From: Lentibacillus sp. Marseille-P4043 | GTDB lineage: Bacteria; Bacillota; Bacilli; Bacillales; Amphibacillaceae | Direction of reading: 5' to 3' | NCBI RefSeq assembly: GCF_900258515.1 | Contig: NZ_LT984884.1 | Location: 1,375,168-1,439,167 of the forward strand | Length of the DNA: 64,000 nt | Part shown: positions 23,876 through 33,155 of the stretch, in pieces | Position numbering within the stretch: the stretch's first letter is position 1 | How the letters are laid out: every line of letters begins with the position of its first letter | The notes under the pieces: model-generated | Seen by the model: the letters and a program-made list of their open reading frames with translations, nothing else | Told to the model about the DNA's origin: nothing | The model's database searches: none | Program-made: the position numbers and the translations under genes

Positions 23876-25489
23876 CTCAACTTTCGCACCCGAAAATTAG
23901 CCTTTAACCCTTGCTATACTTTGATTCAAACCAAACTAATTATGCTGCTTTTGCCTTAAATTCGTCATCATCAAGAAATGTCTTCTTTAAAAATTGAGGA
24001 AGACTATCAAATAGCTCATCGATTATGCATTGGACTTTTTCTTCTGAAAGCACCGGTTCCTTTGAAAGCGTTGATTTTAAGACGTCTATGACCATCATGA
24101 GTGCCTGAGCAAACCGAATATCTTCCATTTCATCGCAGCACAAATAAAAGAGCTGTCCAATCGTTTTTGGATCTTTCTCTTCTCGGGAACTTAGCGCAAG
24201 CATGATATAGCGTGTGAAGACAATCGTAGTATGGGAAACGAGTGCATCGTAATGACGTGACTGGCATTCTTTAGCCAACCGAAGATGGGATTTGGCGACC
24301 TTGAAAAAACACTCGATATCCCAGCGTTTCCCATAAAGACGAATAACTTCTTCTTCCGGCAAGTCAAGGTTTGTTGAAAGAAGAGCCAGCCACTTTTTGG
24401 ACCGATTTCGATCCCGTACAAAAACAATTCGGGCTTGTATTTCATTGCCATTATCGTCCAGACCCAAGCTGACAACGATAGACGCAAGAATCTTAGCACG
24501 ACCGCGTTTTTTCCGAACTTTTTTATAGAGTTGGTTTAAGGTATATTTCTCGCCTTCATGGGTGTAATAAACCCGGTGCATACTTTTGAGCATACAAATG
24601 ACATGTAGCGGATAATCCGAAACAACACGCTTGATCACTTTAGGAAAGCCAAACCAGCTGTCAAACAACAGGGTTCTGGCACAAAGCTGTATCGGGTTGA
24701 TTTCGTCTAAAAGGTCAAACATCGCTTCAGTCGATTTTTGCAGAGCTTCCTGACGACGTTTGTAACCAACAGTACGCTTGTCAATTTCCGAATTGATTCC
24801 CTGTAAGCGATTCTGACTCTTTTTAGAGCTTAGCAATGAGAAAGCTAATGGAATGAACGTATTCCCATCTGACCACCCAAGTGTAAGCATTCGGAAACCT
24901 TTAACAAACTGGCCTGTCGTATGATCATGCACGCGTGCAAGCAGTTCGACGGATTTACTACGGGCTCGACTATACAAGGAATCATCAAATATCAGGACAC
25001 GTTCACGATCACTTGATACCAAAGACAACAGTTTAGACACAATTACATTTTTACTCAACAACACAAGGAATTTTCGCCAGTTATACTTTGGGTTGTTGAG
25101 GAAACGGTGGACTGTATCTTTTTTAGGGGCACCCTGTATGCGGTCGGAATCGAGGATGCGATAGAGGTTCTTGCCATGCAAGACAAGCGAAAAAATAAAC
25201 TGGAGAAGAAACATTGGAGAAAATCCATCTTCTTTTCGTATATTCGCCTAATTAAGCAATGTCCCTAGTTTGTTTTCCTTGAAAAATCGTGAAATATAAG
25301 AATTAGCCTCGTTTTTTGGTTCAGAGTTTGGTAAAATAGTAGCCATAAATACATCCCTTTCTGGTTATGGTTGTGGTGACTATATTTTACCAAATTGGGA
25401 TGTATTTTTGTGTGTTTTTTAATATTATTTCTGGGGAGATCCCAGTTATATCAAGAGATTATAAATGGTTTTTAGCTGCGAAAGTTGAG
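23876..25489 (-). mobile_element. IS4-type insertion sequence, 1614 bp, with target duplication
   Basis: Terminal inverted repeats CTCAACTTTCGCA and TGCGAAAGTTGAG are flanked on both sides by TTATATAA (23868-23875 and 25490-25497), read as an 8-bp target duplication. Because TTATATAA is itself a palindrome, it could also be part of the inverted repeats. One transposase gene is inside. Confidence 0.75.
23940..25346 (-). pseudogene. IS4-family transposase with an in-frame amber codon
   Basis: The frame starts at ATG 25346 (MATILPNSEPKNEANSYISR), meets TAG at 25250-25248 (codon 33) and continues ANIRKEDGFSPMFLLQ to TAA-side end at 23940, 468 codons in all. Catalytic blocks are present: LIFDDSLYSR, LLFDSWFGFPK and YGKRWDIECFFKVAKSHLRL, giving the D-D-E triad and the YxxRWxIExFF motif of IS4. 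Restart at the internal Met (25214) would give 424 residues. The element may therefore be inactive or dependent on readthrough. Confidence 0.8.
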
Positions 25490-25649
25490 TTATATAATGA
25501 AAAATCGGGCAGCAAATGGAGATACCTTCTATGTATTAATCCGTTACCTCATTCAATACTTCTCCCCGCTCCTATTGCAATTTTTTTTCATGCTTTTAGA
25601 TAAGGGAAGAATAATTAAATACCAGAACAGTTAAATAAAGCCTTTATGA

Positions 25650-25686
25650 ATAAATTTTTACTTGAAAGCACACCAATGGGCATTAT
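25650..25686 (+). repeat. 38-bp repeat, copy 2
   Basis: Near-identical to 18763-18800. It lies in an otherwise gene-free stretch (25498-26123). A short frame near 25735 (TTSISSQENVDGKSKQF) may be a gene relic. Confidence 0.55.
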
Positions 25687-25777
25687 AAAGTGTTTACTCA
25701 TCAGGCGATATTTTGTTGTGTGACAACATCTATTAGTAGTCAGGAAAATGTAGATGGAAAGTCAAAACAGTTTAGAG

Positions 25778-26023
25778 ATTGAATTTCGCAATCCAATTTG
25801 AGCCACCTGAAATTAGCAGATTTCACAAACTTGGGTTAAACATTTTAGTCTAGTGTTGGCTTGACATGGAGCTTCTATGGGCATGACTTCTTTGCGAAAG
25901 CGTGCGGTAAGTAAGGATTTCGCACCCCTATTAGGGTATCATGCCCCCCTCTCCATATAAAGCCAGTAAAGTTTTGTGTAAGATTAAAATTCACATAATA
26001 ACAGTGGCTTGAATTTAAGTTGC
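25778..26023. mobile_element. Internally deleted IS21-type element, second copy, inverted
   Basis: Begins TTTCGCAATCCAATTTGAGCC and ends ACAGTGGCTTGAATTTAAG. Reverse-complemented, it follows the copy at 12225-12515 (AGTTTGTGAA..., AGGTGGCTCAA..., the ACCCT..AGGGGT hairpin and GTGCGAAAT). No coding sequence is inside. Confidence 0.55.
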
Positions 26024-26123
26024 TACATACAGAGATGATTAAAGCGCCGCTGGTGGTAAAAAGTTATGTCATTACTGGTACATTTCAGTGGCCGTAACAA
26101 TCACAAAATAAAGGAGGAATGTA

Positions 26124-26717
26124 ATGAGGAATTTAAAGAATTATAATTTAACGTTATTATCTTTTGTGATAGTGAATTTATTGCTAGTAGGTTTGGATAA
26201 TTATTTAGCCTTAAGTATGGATAAATTAAATCAAAAAACATTTATAAAATTGCTACCTTTGTCTTCAATCGTTATATTATCTACGATTATTTTAAATGGG
26301 GCTTTGTCAAGCAACTTAAAATATAAACTAGTTTTTTTAAAAGTTAAAAATCCCCTCCCTGCATCTCGATTATACGAAACACTAAATAATGATTACAGAG
26401 TGACAATCGATCAAATATCAGAAAAATATGGACCAATTCCAAAAGATCCAAAACAACAAAACATATATTGGTATCAAAAAATCTACAAACCAAATCAAGA
26501 CTCAGAGAAAGTTTATGATATTCATAAAAAATTTTTGATGACAAGAGATATGACTGCTATTTGTTTTATGATTTTTATGTTTTCAATAGTATATACTTTA
26601 TTTTCTGGTACTTGGTTACATATGGTTGTCATTTTTATTGAACTTTTAGTTATAAGAGAAGTTGCTGCCAATTATGGGAAACGTTTTGTTTGTACTGTTG
26701 TAGCAGAGTCTATTTAA
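26124..26717 (+). CDS. Four-TM membrane protein of unknown function
   Basis: 197 residues. Two N-terminal membrane helices (about 7-30 and 40-62), a charged cytoplasmic segment (YGPIPKDPKQQNIYWYQKIYKP...FLMTRDMTAICF) and two C-terminal helices (about 143-180). AAGGAGG lies 7 bases before the ATG. It converges on an MBL-fold gene with a shared bidirectional terminator. The two-plus-two layout with a soluble insert recalls small pore-forming effectors of nucleotide-signalling defence systems, but I see no signature proving this. Confidence 0.6.
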   Translation: MRNLKNYNLTLLSFVIVNLLLVGLDNYLALSMDKLNQKTFIKLLPLSSIVILSTIILNGALSSNLKYKLVFLKVKNPLPASRLYETLNNDYRVTIDQISEKYGPIPKDPKQQNIYWYQKIYKPNQDSEKVYDIHKKFLMTRDMTAICFMIFMFSIVYTLFSGTWLHMVVIFIELLVIREVAANYGKRFVCTVVAESI

Positions 26718-26784
26718 AATATTATTTATTATTAAAAAGGTATTTTAAATAAGCAGGGTGCTGTTGATGTAAAAAGTCAATGAT

Positions 26785-26822
26785 AAAGGTACCTTCTATA
26801 CTAGCTGATAGGTACCTTTTTA
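26785..26822. terminator. Bidirectional terminator
   Basis: AAAGGTACC pairs with GGTACCTTT, with T runs on both sides, between two convergent genes. Confidence 0.8.
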
Positions 26823-26825
26823 AAA

Positions 26826-27797
26826 TTATTTTATGTCCTGTAAATACCAACCTTTATAAATATCAGAATACCATGTATATGTTGTTCGTTGGTTCGCAAA
26901 CTTTTGATTTGTTACATATACTGGCATATTTGGCTTATTAGCATCTACTACCATACAACCTGCTTGGTTATTAGTGATATATGGCAAACCACGATAATTC
27001 CAAGCATCATAAGCCAAGTTTTTTGATTCGGCATTTCCAAAAAAACTGAGCTTAGGCTTTAAAGTATCAAGAAAGGAATAATCTCTACTTGATTTTCTGC
27101 CATGGTGCGGGGCTATTAGTAGGTCGATTTCAGATACTTTACTTTCATGATTTTCTAAAATATGTTCCCATGTTTTATTATGGGCATCTCCACTAAATAA
27201 CACTTTTCCCCCTTTTCCTTCATATAAGATAACATATGAACAATCATTATAATCATCACATCTATTGGCTTCTTCTACTAAATCTTTAGTTGGTGAAAGT
27301 ATATAAAAAGCATCACCTGGTCTTGTATCATCCTCATTTTTGGTTCTATAAATATTGTCATCTCCTGAGAATAATGTTAATCGTTTCGGATCTGTTTGAG
27401 GGTTAGAGTCTCTAAGATTTTTGTAAAACTTCCAATCATCCTCACGGTATATTGTAGATCTTGAAAAATCCTTTTCAGCTTTATTATCAGTGTCATAAAA
27501 ATTTGCAGGTTTAAACTCTTCAACTAAATCCTTTATTCCATCCATATGATCCATATCAGGGTGTGTTAGTACAAATCGAAAAATGGAATTAATATTATGG
27601 TTTCTTAAATATTGTATAGGATTTACAGGGTGAGCCTTTTGATTTAAATTCCCTGAGCCGGCGACACTTTCCATTCGTTCTATGATTTTCTCTTCTTTTC
27701 TAGCGTTACAAACATCTATAAGCGATATACGGCCTGTATTGTGTTCAATTATAGAACAATCTCCATTATTAACATTTAAAAAATGAATTATTCCCAT
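26826..27797 (-). CDS. MBL-fold metallo-hydrolase (ComEC C-terminal-like)
   Basis: 323 residues from the ATG at 27797. AAAGGA lies about 12 bases upstream, and the 34 upstream codons do not look coding. MGIIHFLNVNNGDCSII and SLIDV, the metal motif LTHPDMDHMDG (HxDxDH), VLFSGDAHNK and APHHGRKSS form the metal site of the ComEC/Rec2-like MBL branch. No signal peptide or membrane helix, so it should be cytosolic. Relatives act as nucleases or phosphodiesterases. It converges with the 4-TM gene; the two are on opposite strands, so a functional link is only suggested. Confidence 0.75.
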   Translation of the reverse strand: MGIIHFLNVNNGDCSIIEHNTGRISLIDVCNARKEEKIIERMESVAGSGNLNQKAHPVNPIQYLRNHNINSIFRFVLTHPDMDHMDGIKDLVEEFKPANFYDTDNKAEKDFSRSTIYREDDWKFYKNLRDSNPQTDPKRLTLFSGDDNIYRTKNEDDTRPGDAFYILSPTKDLVEEANRCDDYNDCSYVILYEGKGGKVLFSGDAHNKTWEHILENHESKVSEIDLLIAPHHGRKSSRDYSFLDTLKPKLSFFGNAESKNLAYDAWNYRGLPYITNNQAGCMVVDANKPNMPVYVTNQKFANQRTTYTWYSDIYKGWYLQDIK

Positions 27798-28096
27798 TTT
27801 AAGTATCATTCCTTTCGCTGTTCTCAAGGCACAAAATTTAATGAAAGAACTCCCTCTCCCACCTAAAGTGGTATAATTAACTTGGATGAGCAGGCACACT
27901 ACAGAGCACGGGGAGGGGAGTGGTGCAGTATGATTTGCACTGCCCGCATTTTAAGATGTGCCGTTTGCTATTTTCAAGTACAAATAAGTGTGCCAATGAG
28001 CACGAAAACTAATCCTTGCGTAAACAATTCCTGTTTATTATGTGGCAAACAGTCAATGCCTGCTTTATCCACTATAAACTTTGGAGGGATGTGTTT

Positions 28097-29001
28097 ATGC
28101 TTAAGATTGTTCATCCTATTTGCTGTGGAATTAATGTCCACAAAAAGTTTGTTGTGGCAACAGTTGGTACAACCAATCGGGGGTTACAGAGTACCAAACC
28201 AAGCAATTCTCGACTTTTACAGAAGATCTAATCAATCTTCGGGATTGGTTGATATTCCAATCTTGCATCCATGTCTGTATGGAATCTACAGGCAAGTACT
28301 GGCATCTTGTGTTTAATGTTCTAGAACATGATTGTGATGTCATTATTGCTAACCCAAAATACGTAAAAGGTATTCGTGGGAAGAAAACAGATAAGAAAGC
28401 TAATAAAATGCGTGTATGCCTTGACCATGTAGATAGTATTGAAAAACACATTGCCGATATTGAATCGGTTGTTTTAAATTTAGCTCAACCCTACTTACCA
28501 CAGGTTGAATTAATATTATCTTTGCCAGGCATAAAGGATATTTTTACAGCCATCGCTATTATTGGCGAAATTGGCGTTGATATGTCTGCATTTCTTTTCC
28601 AGAAACATATTTGTTCTTGGGCTGGACTTACACCACAAAACAACGAGAGTGCCGGTAAGAAAAAATCGGTTCGAGTATCACGAGCAGGCGTCTATATCAA
28701 ACTTTTATTGGTTCAATGTGCTAATGCGGTAATCAGAAGTAAAGATTGTCTTTATTTCCGGTATCACCAGATCAAAAAAAGCCGTGGCCATAAAAAAGCG
28801 ATTATTGCCATTGCCCATAAACTACTCATTTGTATTTACCATATGCTTGATAAAAATGAGCCGTTTGATGCCGAACTATACAATATAGATTCTAATCCAA
28901 AACCCAAAAACACTTATGCACCGCAAATTACAGAAGACATGGCAATTCGTTATCTAGAAACGCTTGGTTATCAAATCCCCGATAAGCACGTTAAGATTTA
29001 G
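28097..29001 (+). pseudogene. IS110-family transposase, frameshifted, internally deleted, catalytic Asp lost
   Basis: Starts MLKIVHPICCGINVHKKFVVA (GGAGGG upstream). The first DEDD Asp of GIDVHKK is Asn here. A shift near GGGG at 28179 moves the frame to TEYQTKQFSTFTEDLINLRDWL and CMESTGKYWHLVFNVLE. About 100 residues are missing after ANPKYVKGIRGKKTDKK. The C-terminal Ser domain is kept (LSLPGIKDIFTAIAIIGEIG, WAGLTPQNNESAGKKKS). Three independent lesions make it inactive. IS110 elements encode a bridge RNA at the left end, which would map to about 27895-28096 if still present. Confidence 0.8.
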
Positions 29002-29278
29002 AAGCAATATCTAACACTAAAAATTTATTTTTTCGATCCTATGGAAGGGTCTGCTTTTCTATGCACTCTTTTCTTAAACTCCAATTTTTACGTTCTTTCA
29101 AACTAAGTAACCTCCCAAGTTTAAATGAAATTATTATATCTATAATTCTATCATTTGAATCAATATCATAATAGCTCTTTTCAAATAAAAAGTTTGTAGA
29201 AATTAAAAATTATGTTTTTTATATCTATACAACTTGTCTTAGTTTTACGTTGATGTATTTTTGCCGCTAGTTTTGTTA
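29002..29278. other. Right flank of the IS110 remnant
   Basis: AT-rich, no gene supported. Confidence 0.4.
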
Positions 29279-29356
29279 GGTGCCTGCGCATTGTCATTTG
29301 TCGAGAGTTTTTTCTGGAGTGCTTGGGGTCTGACCGGGTCTGACCCCCACTGCTTT
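29279..29356 (+). repeat. Family C motif next to a family A head
   Basis: GGTGCCTGCGCATTGTCATTTGTCGAGAG, then GGGGTCTGACC and GGGTCTGACCCCCACTGC. A short frame follows (ILEVIIAGVGIGDLRGIFKQ, to 29467), probably a truncated gene. Confidence 0.5.
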
Positions 29357-29675
29357 CATAAACATCGGGAGAAGAACCAATTGCTACAATGTATGATTTT
29401 AGAGGTGATAATAGCGGGTGTTGGCATCGGTGATTTACGTGGAATTTTCAAGCAATTAAAAATATGAAGTGAATATAAATATGTAACAAACTTTCCAACG
29501 AGAGGCGGGAGAAAGATTAATCCAACAAATAGAAAGTCCTACTGTTGGGACTGTAGCGATCGTAAGCATGAGAGGATACTCAGTTCCATTATGTATCATT
29601 GGGAGGTTGGCGGGATAATCCATTTATAATAAGCGAAATGATACACTCAAGAAAAATATAGGGGGTGTTGGATAG

Positions 29676-29879
29676 ATGGATAAAGTTAAGGAAGGGTTTG
29701 AGCGATGGCATGTCGAGCGTATGAAAGAGGAAATGAAAGAACTAATAGAATTTGCTTTACAAGATGGAGTTCCTGCACGATTTATTGAACGTATTATTAA
29801 AAGGTGCAATTTTAGCAAGGAAGAAGTGAAAAAAATTTATGAAGGTATAAATGATAGACGGATGAAATCAAACACCTAA
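29676..29879 (+). CDS. Small helical protein (67 residues)
   Basis: MDKVKEGFERWHVERMKEEMKEL...DGVPARFIERIIKRCNFSKEEVKKIYEG. It resembles the C-terminal helical segment of Rpn-type nucleases (GMD..FI..VTKL..EEV..I) but is preceded by its own possible start (GGGGGTGTTGGATAG). It could be a small protein or the tail of a lost gene. The stretch 29468-29675 before it shows no gene. Confidence 0.4.
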   Translation: MDKVKEGFERWHVERMKEEMKELIEFALQDGVPARFIERIIKRCNFSKEEVKKIYEGINDRRMKSNT

Positions 29880-30148
29880 CAGGCCTGCATATTTAAGTGT
29901 TTGATGGTTATAATTTGAAAAGGAATGCACATCTGGTTAGACGATAAAACTGTAATAACACTTATTAAAAGGATTAAGAAATTCGATAAGCGTATTGGAA
30001 TGAATACATAAAATAGTTATATACCATTGGGCGGATTGCTACAGACTCAGGAATGAAACCGATTGGATGTGATAGGAATGCATTGCAATTTATTTACAGG
30101 AAGTTACGCTTAACAATATGTATGCAACGAAATAATGAGGCATATTAG

Positions 30149-30186
30149 GTATACGTATACACAAAAAGACGAAGATGTTGTATACT
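30149..30186 (+). promoter_or_regulatory. Promoter and palindromic operator of the first XRE module
   Basis: TACACA (30158-30163), 17-base spacer, TATACT (30181-30186). The palindrome GTATACGTATAC (30149-30160) overlaps the -35 and a further GTATAC (30180-30185) overlaps the -10. This fits autoregulation by the XRE protein that follows. Confidence 0.6.
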
Positions 30187-30246
30187 GTTAGTGGAGAGAA
30201 AATAAAACGATAACGTGAATAAAATACATTATAAGAGGTGAAGAAC

Positions 30247-30603
30247 ATGAGCGTTAGTTCAGTAGTTGCAGTTTATGTCAGTAACTGGTTAAAACAACAT
30301 AAAAAATCATATCAATGGTTAGCGGATGAGTTAGGAGTAAGCAAGTCTTTAGTTCAGCACATGATTAATGGGGATAGAACATTTACTTCCGAACGTATTT
30401 TCCAAGTATCGGAAGTGCTTGATGTTTCTGTAGATGAATTAATAGACAAGAAAAGTCCATCAAAGGAGTATACAGTCCAATTGAGAGGAAAGATTACTAC
30501 CAGAGAAGGAGAAAGCGCATTGCAAAATGTTATCTTCTCATGTTTTAAAGATGATGAAATTTATTACGCAAATGAAATCTTCAACAAAGGAATCAAAGGT
30601 TGA
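30247..30603 (+). CDS. XRE-family regulator (module 1)
   Basis: 118 residues from the ATG at 30247, placed by AGGTG 6 bases upstream. The HTH_3 domain (about 10-65) reads WLKQHKKSYQWLADELGVSKSLVQHMINGDRTFTSERIFQVSEVLDVSVDELI. A C-terminal part of about 45 residues is of unknown fold. It is the first gene of a tight three-gene unit (XRE, ImmA/IrrE peptidase, PIN-domain protein). In such units the XRE protein usually represses the operon and is the peptidase target. Confidence 0.8.
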   Translation: MSVSSVVAVYVSNWLKQHKKSYQWLADELGVSKSLVQHMINGDRTFTSERIFQVSEVLDVSVDELIDKKSPSKEYTVQLRGKITTREGESALQNVIFSCFKDDEIYYANEIFNKGIKG

Positions 30604-30607
30604 CGTT

Positions 30608-31435
30608 ATGAGTAGTCAAAAGGTAAATCACGCTGATCGTATTGGAGAAGCTTTTGCTCTACAGGTATTAAGTGAACATTTTGGAACCGAAACCTTTATT
30701 GGTTCAAGTATAGAGTTAAAAGTGGAAGAACTGGCCTCCATCGTATACAAAGAAATAAGGGATCCTGACTTTTTTGGTGCAACTATCACACTAAAACGTG
30801 ACAACAGAAAATACGTATTGCTAAACACATCTCAAACTCTGAGACATAGATATTTTACTGCTGCACATGAGTTCTGGCATGTGCTAAATATAAACTCAAT
30901 GATAAAGGATGATATCGATCCTGAAAGAGCGGCTGACAGATTTGCAGCAGCACTAATGCTACCAGAGTCTCTTGTCCGTTCCTTAATCCGTTCTTTACAA
31001 GAAGATGATAAAAAGGAGCAGGAAGAGAAAAAAATAGTCATTCGTATATCAGACATATCTTCAGCTCCATATGTGGCGGTAGTCAAAAGATTAGTAGAGT
31101 TAAAACTAACAGATAATAAAGGACTAGCAGAACTTTCAGATAAAGATTGGACTGAAATACGGCGAGAGTTAAATATTGTAGAAAGTCCGTTGGATCAACC
31201 ACAACGTATTAATCGTTTTACTGACTATGAGGAACGAATTGCTCAAGAAGTTCAGGACGATAATTTAAACTTTATAGAAGCCTCAAAGAGATTAGCAACC
31301 GTATCGCCGGAAAAGTCCGCAGAATATGCCCAACTGCGAGCGGCAGAGGTTGAAAAGGTCATGGATGAAATTGAAAATGATGAGGATGATGATTTCCTCG
31401 ATGCACTATTTGAAACAAGGAGAACTAAAAAATGA
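30608..31435 (+). CDS. ImmA/IrrE-family metallo-endopeptidase (module 1)
   Basis: 275 residues; ATG four bases after the XRE stop. Zinc motif HEFWH (His87-His91) and the third ligand Glu106 in ERAADRFAAALMLPE are intact. The C-terminal 100 residues are acidic and end EIENDEDDDFLDALFE. Members cleave XRE-type repressors. The stop overlaps the start of the PIN-domain gene as ATGA, so translation is coupled. Confidence 0.85.
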   Translation: MSSQKVNHADRIGEAFALQVLSEHFGTETFIGSSIELKVEELASIVYKEIRDPDFFGATITLKRDNRKYVLLNTSQTLRHRYFTAAHEFWHVLNINSMIKDDIDPERAADRFAAALMLPESLVRSLIRSLQEDDKKEQEEKKIVIRISDISSAPYVAVVKRLVELKLTDNKGLAELSDKDWTEIRRELNIVESPLDQPQRINRFTDYEERIAQEVQDDNLNFIEASKRLATVSPEKSAEYAQLRAAEVEKVMDEIENDEDDDFLDALFETRRTKK

Positions 31436-32082
31436 CGGTGCGCAGGGGGAAGGTTATCGTCGATACAAATTTGCTTATGCAAGCCTAGGGTTTCAAAAAA
31501 CATGATATTTTTGACTGGATAGACCATGTATATGAAAATATTTATATTCACATCGAAGTAGTCAATGAGTTTAAGGTAGAAGCTGAAAGAAATATGATTC
31601 TAAAAGTCATTGAGGACAGAGGATGGACATTGTTTGACCAAAACGATGAGAACTCATTGCCAGAGAAGCATAGAGCAATATATTGGGGTTATGTGGATGG
31701 AGTTGGAGAAGGATTTGAAAGCTTAAAAGCTAAAAAAGAAGCACTAGGAAGAACCCCGAAAACATCTAATAATATAGGCGAAATCCATTGTATTGCCCTA
31801 GCTCAATTAATATCAGGTAACATTATCAGCAGTAATGACTTTGAAATTCGAGAAGTTATCAAGGACCAAGATATGAGGGTGTATTCGGATGAATTGGAAG
31901 AAGGCGTCCTTATAGAGCAAGATACAATTGAAGATTTTTGTGTCTATTCTGTACAGGCCGAGGTAGCAAAGCCAAGTTCAGTTGTAAAGTTTTTTAAAAT
32001 ATGTCACAGTGGTGATTTTGTGCAAAAGTTAAAAAACAAGGTATCTGTATTGAAGAAAAGATTAAATAAACTTCTAGAATGA
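31432..32082 (+). pseudogene. PIN-domain protein with an in-frame amber codon (module 1)
   Basis: MTVRRGKVIVDTNLLMQA has the first PIN catalytic Asp (Asp11 in VDTN). TAG follows at 31486-31488 (codon 19) and the same frame then continues GFKKHDIFDWIDHVYENIYI through VVNEFKVEAE (the PIN Glu) to 32082, 216 codons in all. TSNNIGEIHCIALAQL...IISSNDFEIRE supplies the later PIN acidic residues. Apart from one nonsense codon the gene looks intact. A toxin-like nuclease silenced by point mutation is the simplest reading. Confidence 0.75.
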
Positions 32083-32248
32083 TGATATTAATACAAATTT
32101 AAGCTAATGGGCGTGTATAAATCTAGTGGTTTATACACTTATTTTTTTATAGTAAACTTTATGCTGTATTTGTCATCGCATAATTTTGATGAATATTAAA
32201 GAAGTAAATGTAAAAATCTTTGTGGAATAACTTTAGGAGGGCTTATAG

Positions 32249-32680
32249 ATGATAAATAAATTAAAAGCAGTTTTTGATAAAGAATTTAGTTTTCCAATAC
32301 AGTGTCTAAAATTTTTTAAAACAAGCGGTAATAATGACTATAGTTTATTAAAAACATACATTGAAAAAAAGGGCGTATACCGCTTTTTTATGTATCAGAA
32401 TGAGGAAAATGTTACTCTGTATATAGGACAATCTCATACAGCTACTCATGGTTTAAAAAAAAGAGTAAAACAAAATCTTACAGCTCTTGATACAGGCGGT
32501 ACTTTCAGAGATAACTTAGCCATTATAAAATTTGATGGTGATATAAATAAATCAATAGAATTTATCAAACAAAATGCGTATGTACAGTTCATTGTCGTGG
32601 AAGATGATTATGAAGAATCGCAAATTAAAATGCTGGAGCAAATTGCTATTTCATTATTCGAGCCGCTATACAATAAATAA
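32249..32680 (+). CDS. GIY-YIG nuclease-domain protein
   Basis: 143 residues. GVYRFFMYQNEENVTLYIGQS...GLKKRVKQNL is a GIY-YIG core (GVY and YIG), and LEQIAISLFEPLYNK has the usual C-terminal Glu and Asn. TTTAGGAGGGC gives a clear start. Stand-alone proteins of this kind are homing- or repair-type endonucleases. It is followed by a family A terminator and is different in sequence from the GIY-YIG-like protein at 13213. Confidence 0.75.
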   Translation: MINKLKAVFDKEFSFPIQCLKFFKTSGNNDYSLLKTYIEKKGVYRFFMYQNEENVTLYIGQSHTATHGLKKRVKQNLTALDTGGTFRDNLAIIKFDGDINKSIEFIKQNAYVQFIVVEDDYEESQIKMLEQIAISLFEPLYNK

Positions 32681-32701
32681 GTGTTGTTTTAAGGGAGTAC
32701 C

Positions 32702-32875
32702 GGGGTCAGCCCACCACTTTAAAGCGCTAGTAAAAAGTGAAGTCCTGTGGAAAAATCTCTGCAGGGCTCTTCTTTTTCTTTTATTTTTATAAATTTAAGG
32801 AAGAGCCCAACAAAAGTGGTCCTGAATGAAATAATTTGAACCTTAATCAACATTTCCTCCCGCTTCCTATTTATT
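32702..32875 (+). repeat. Family A element, long copy with tail
   Basis: GGGGTCAGCCCACCACTTT, AAAGCGC, hairpin AAGTCCTGTGGA...TCTGCAGGGCT, T-rich run, then GGAAGAGCCCAACAAAAGTGG and CTTAATCAACATTTCCTCCCG. The tail aligns with the copies at 11470 and 18644. Confidence 0.65.
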
Positions 32876-33155
32876 AGCAATTTTTCTCGTACTTTTTGAA
32901 AATATATCCCGTGCGATTTTTAATTGCAGATATGCTGGAAACCTTTGTTATAATATAAACAAACAATGAAATTAGAAGGTATTGGAGTCAGACCTCCGCA
33001 CAATTCGGACATTACTTTTTGTTCGAGAAGTCGGCCAACCATCCTTGGAGAAATATATTGGCCATTGGGGATTTGAAGAAAAAACTGCTGGCAGATGATT
33101 AGACTAAAAGAGATAGGGACACACCAAGGTTAAGAATATGAAAGGTTGCTAAAGT
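32876..33155. other. Leader region of a membrane-protein gene
   Basis: A TATAAT box lies at 32949-32954 and a decayed family A head (TTGGAGTCAGACCTCC) near 32983. No gene. Confidence 0.4.

Noticed and set aside
27882-28316. 144-residue ORF with several Cys
   Set aside because: It is an out-of-frame shadow of the IS110 remnant and its 5' region.
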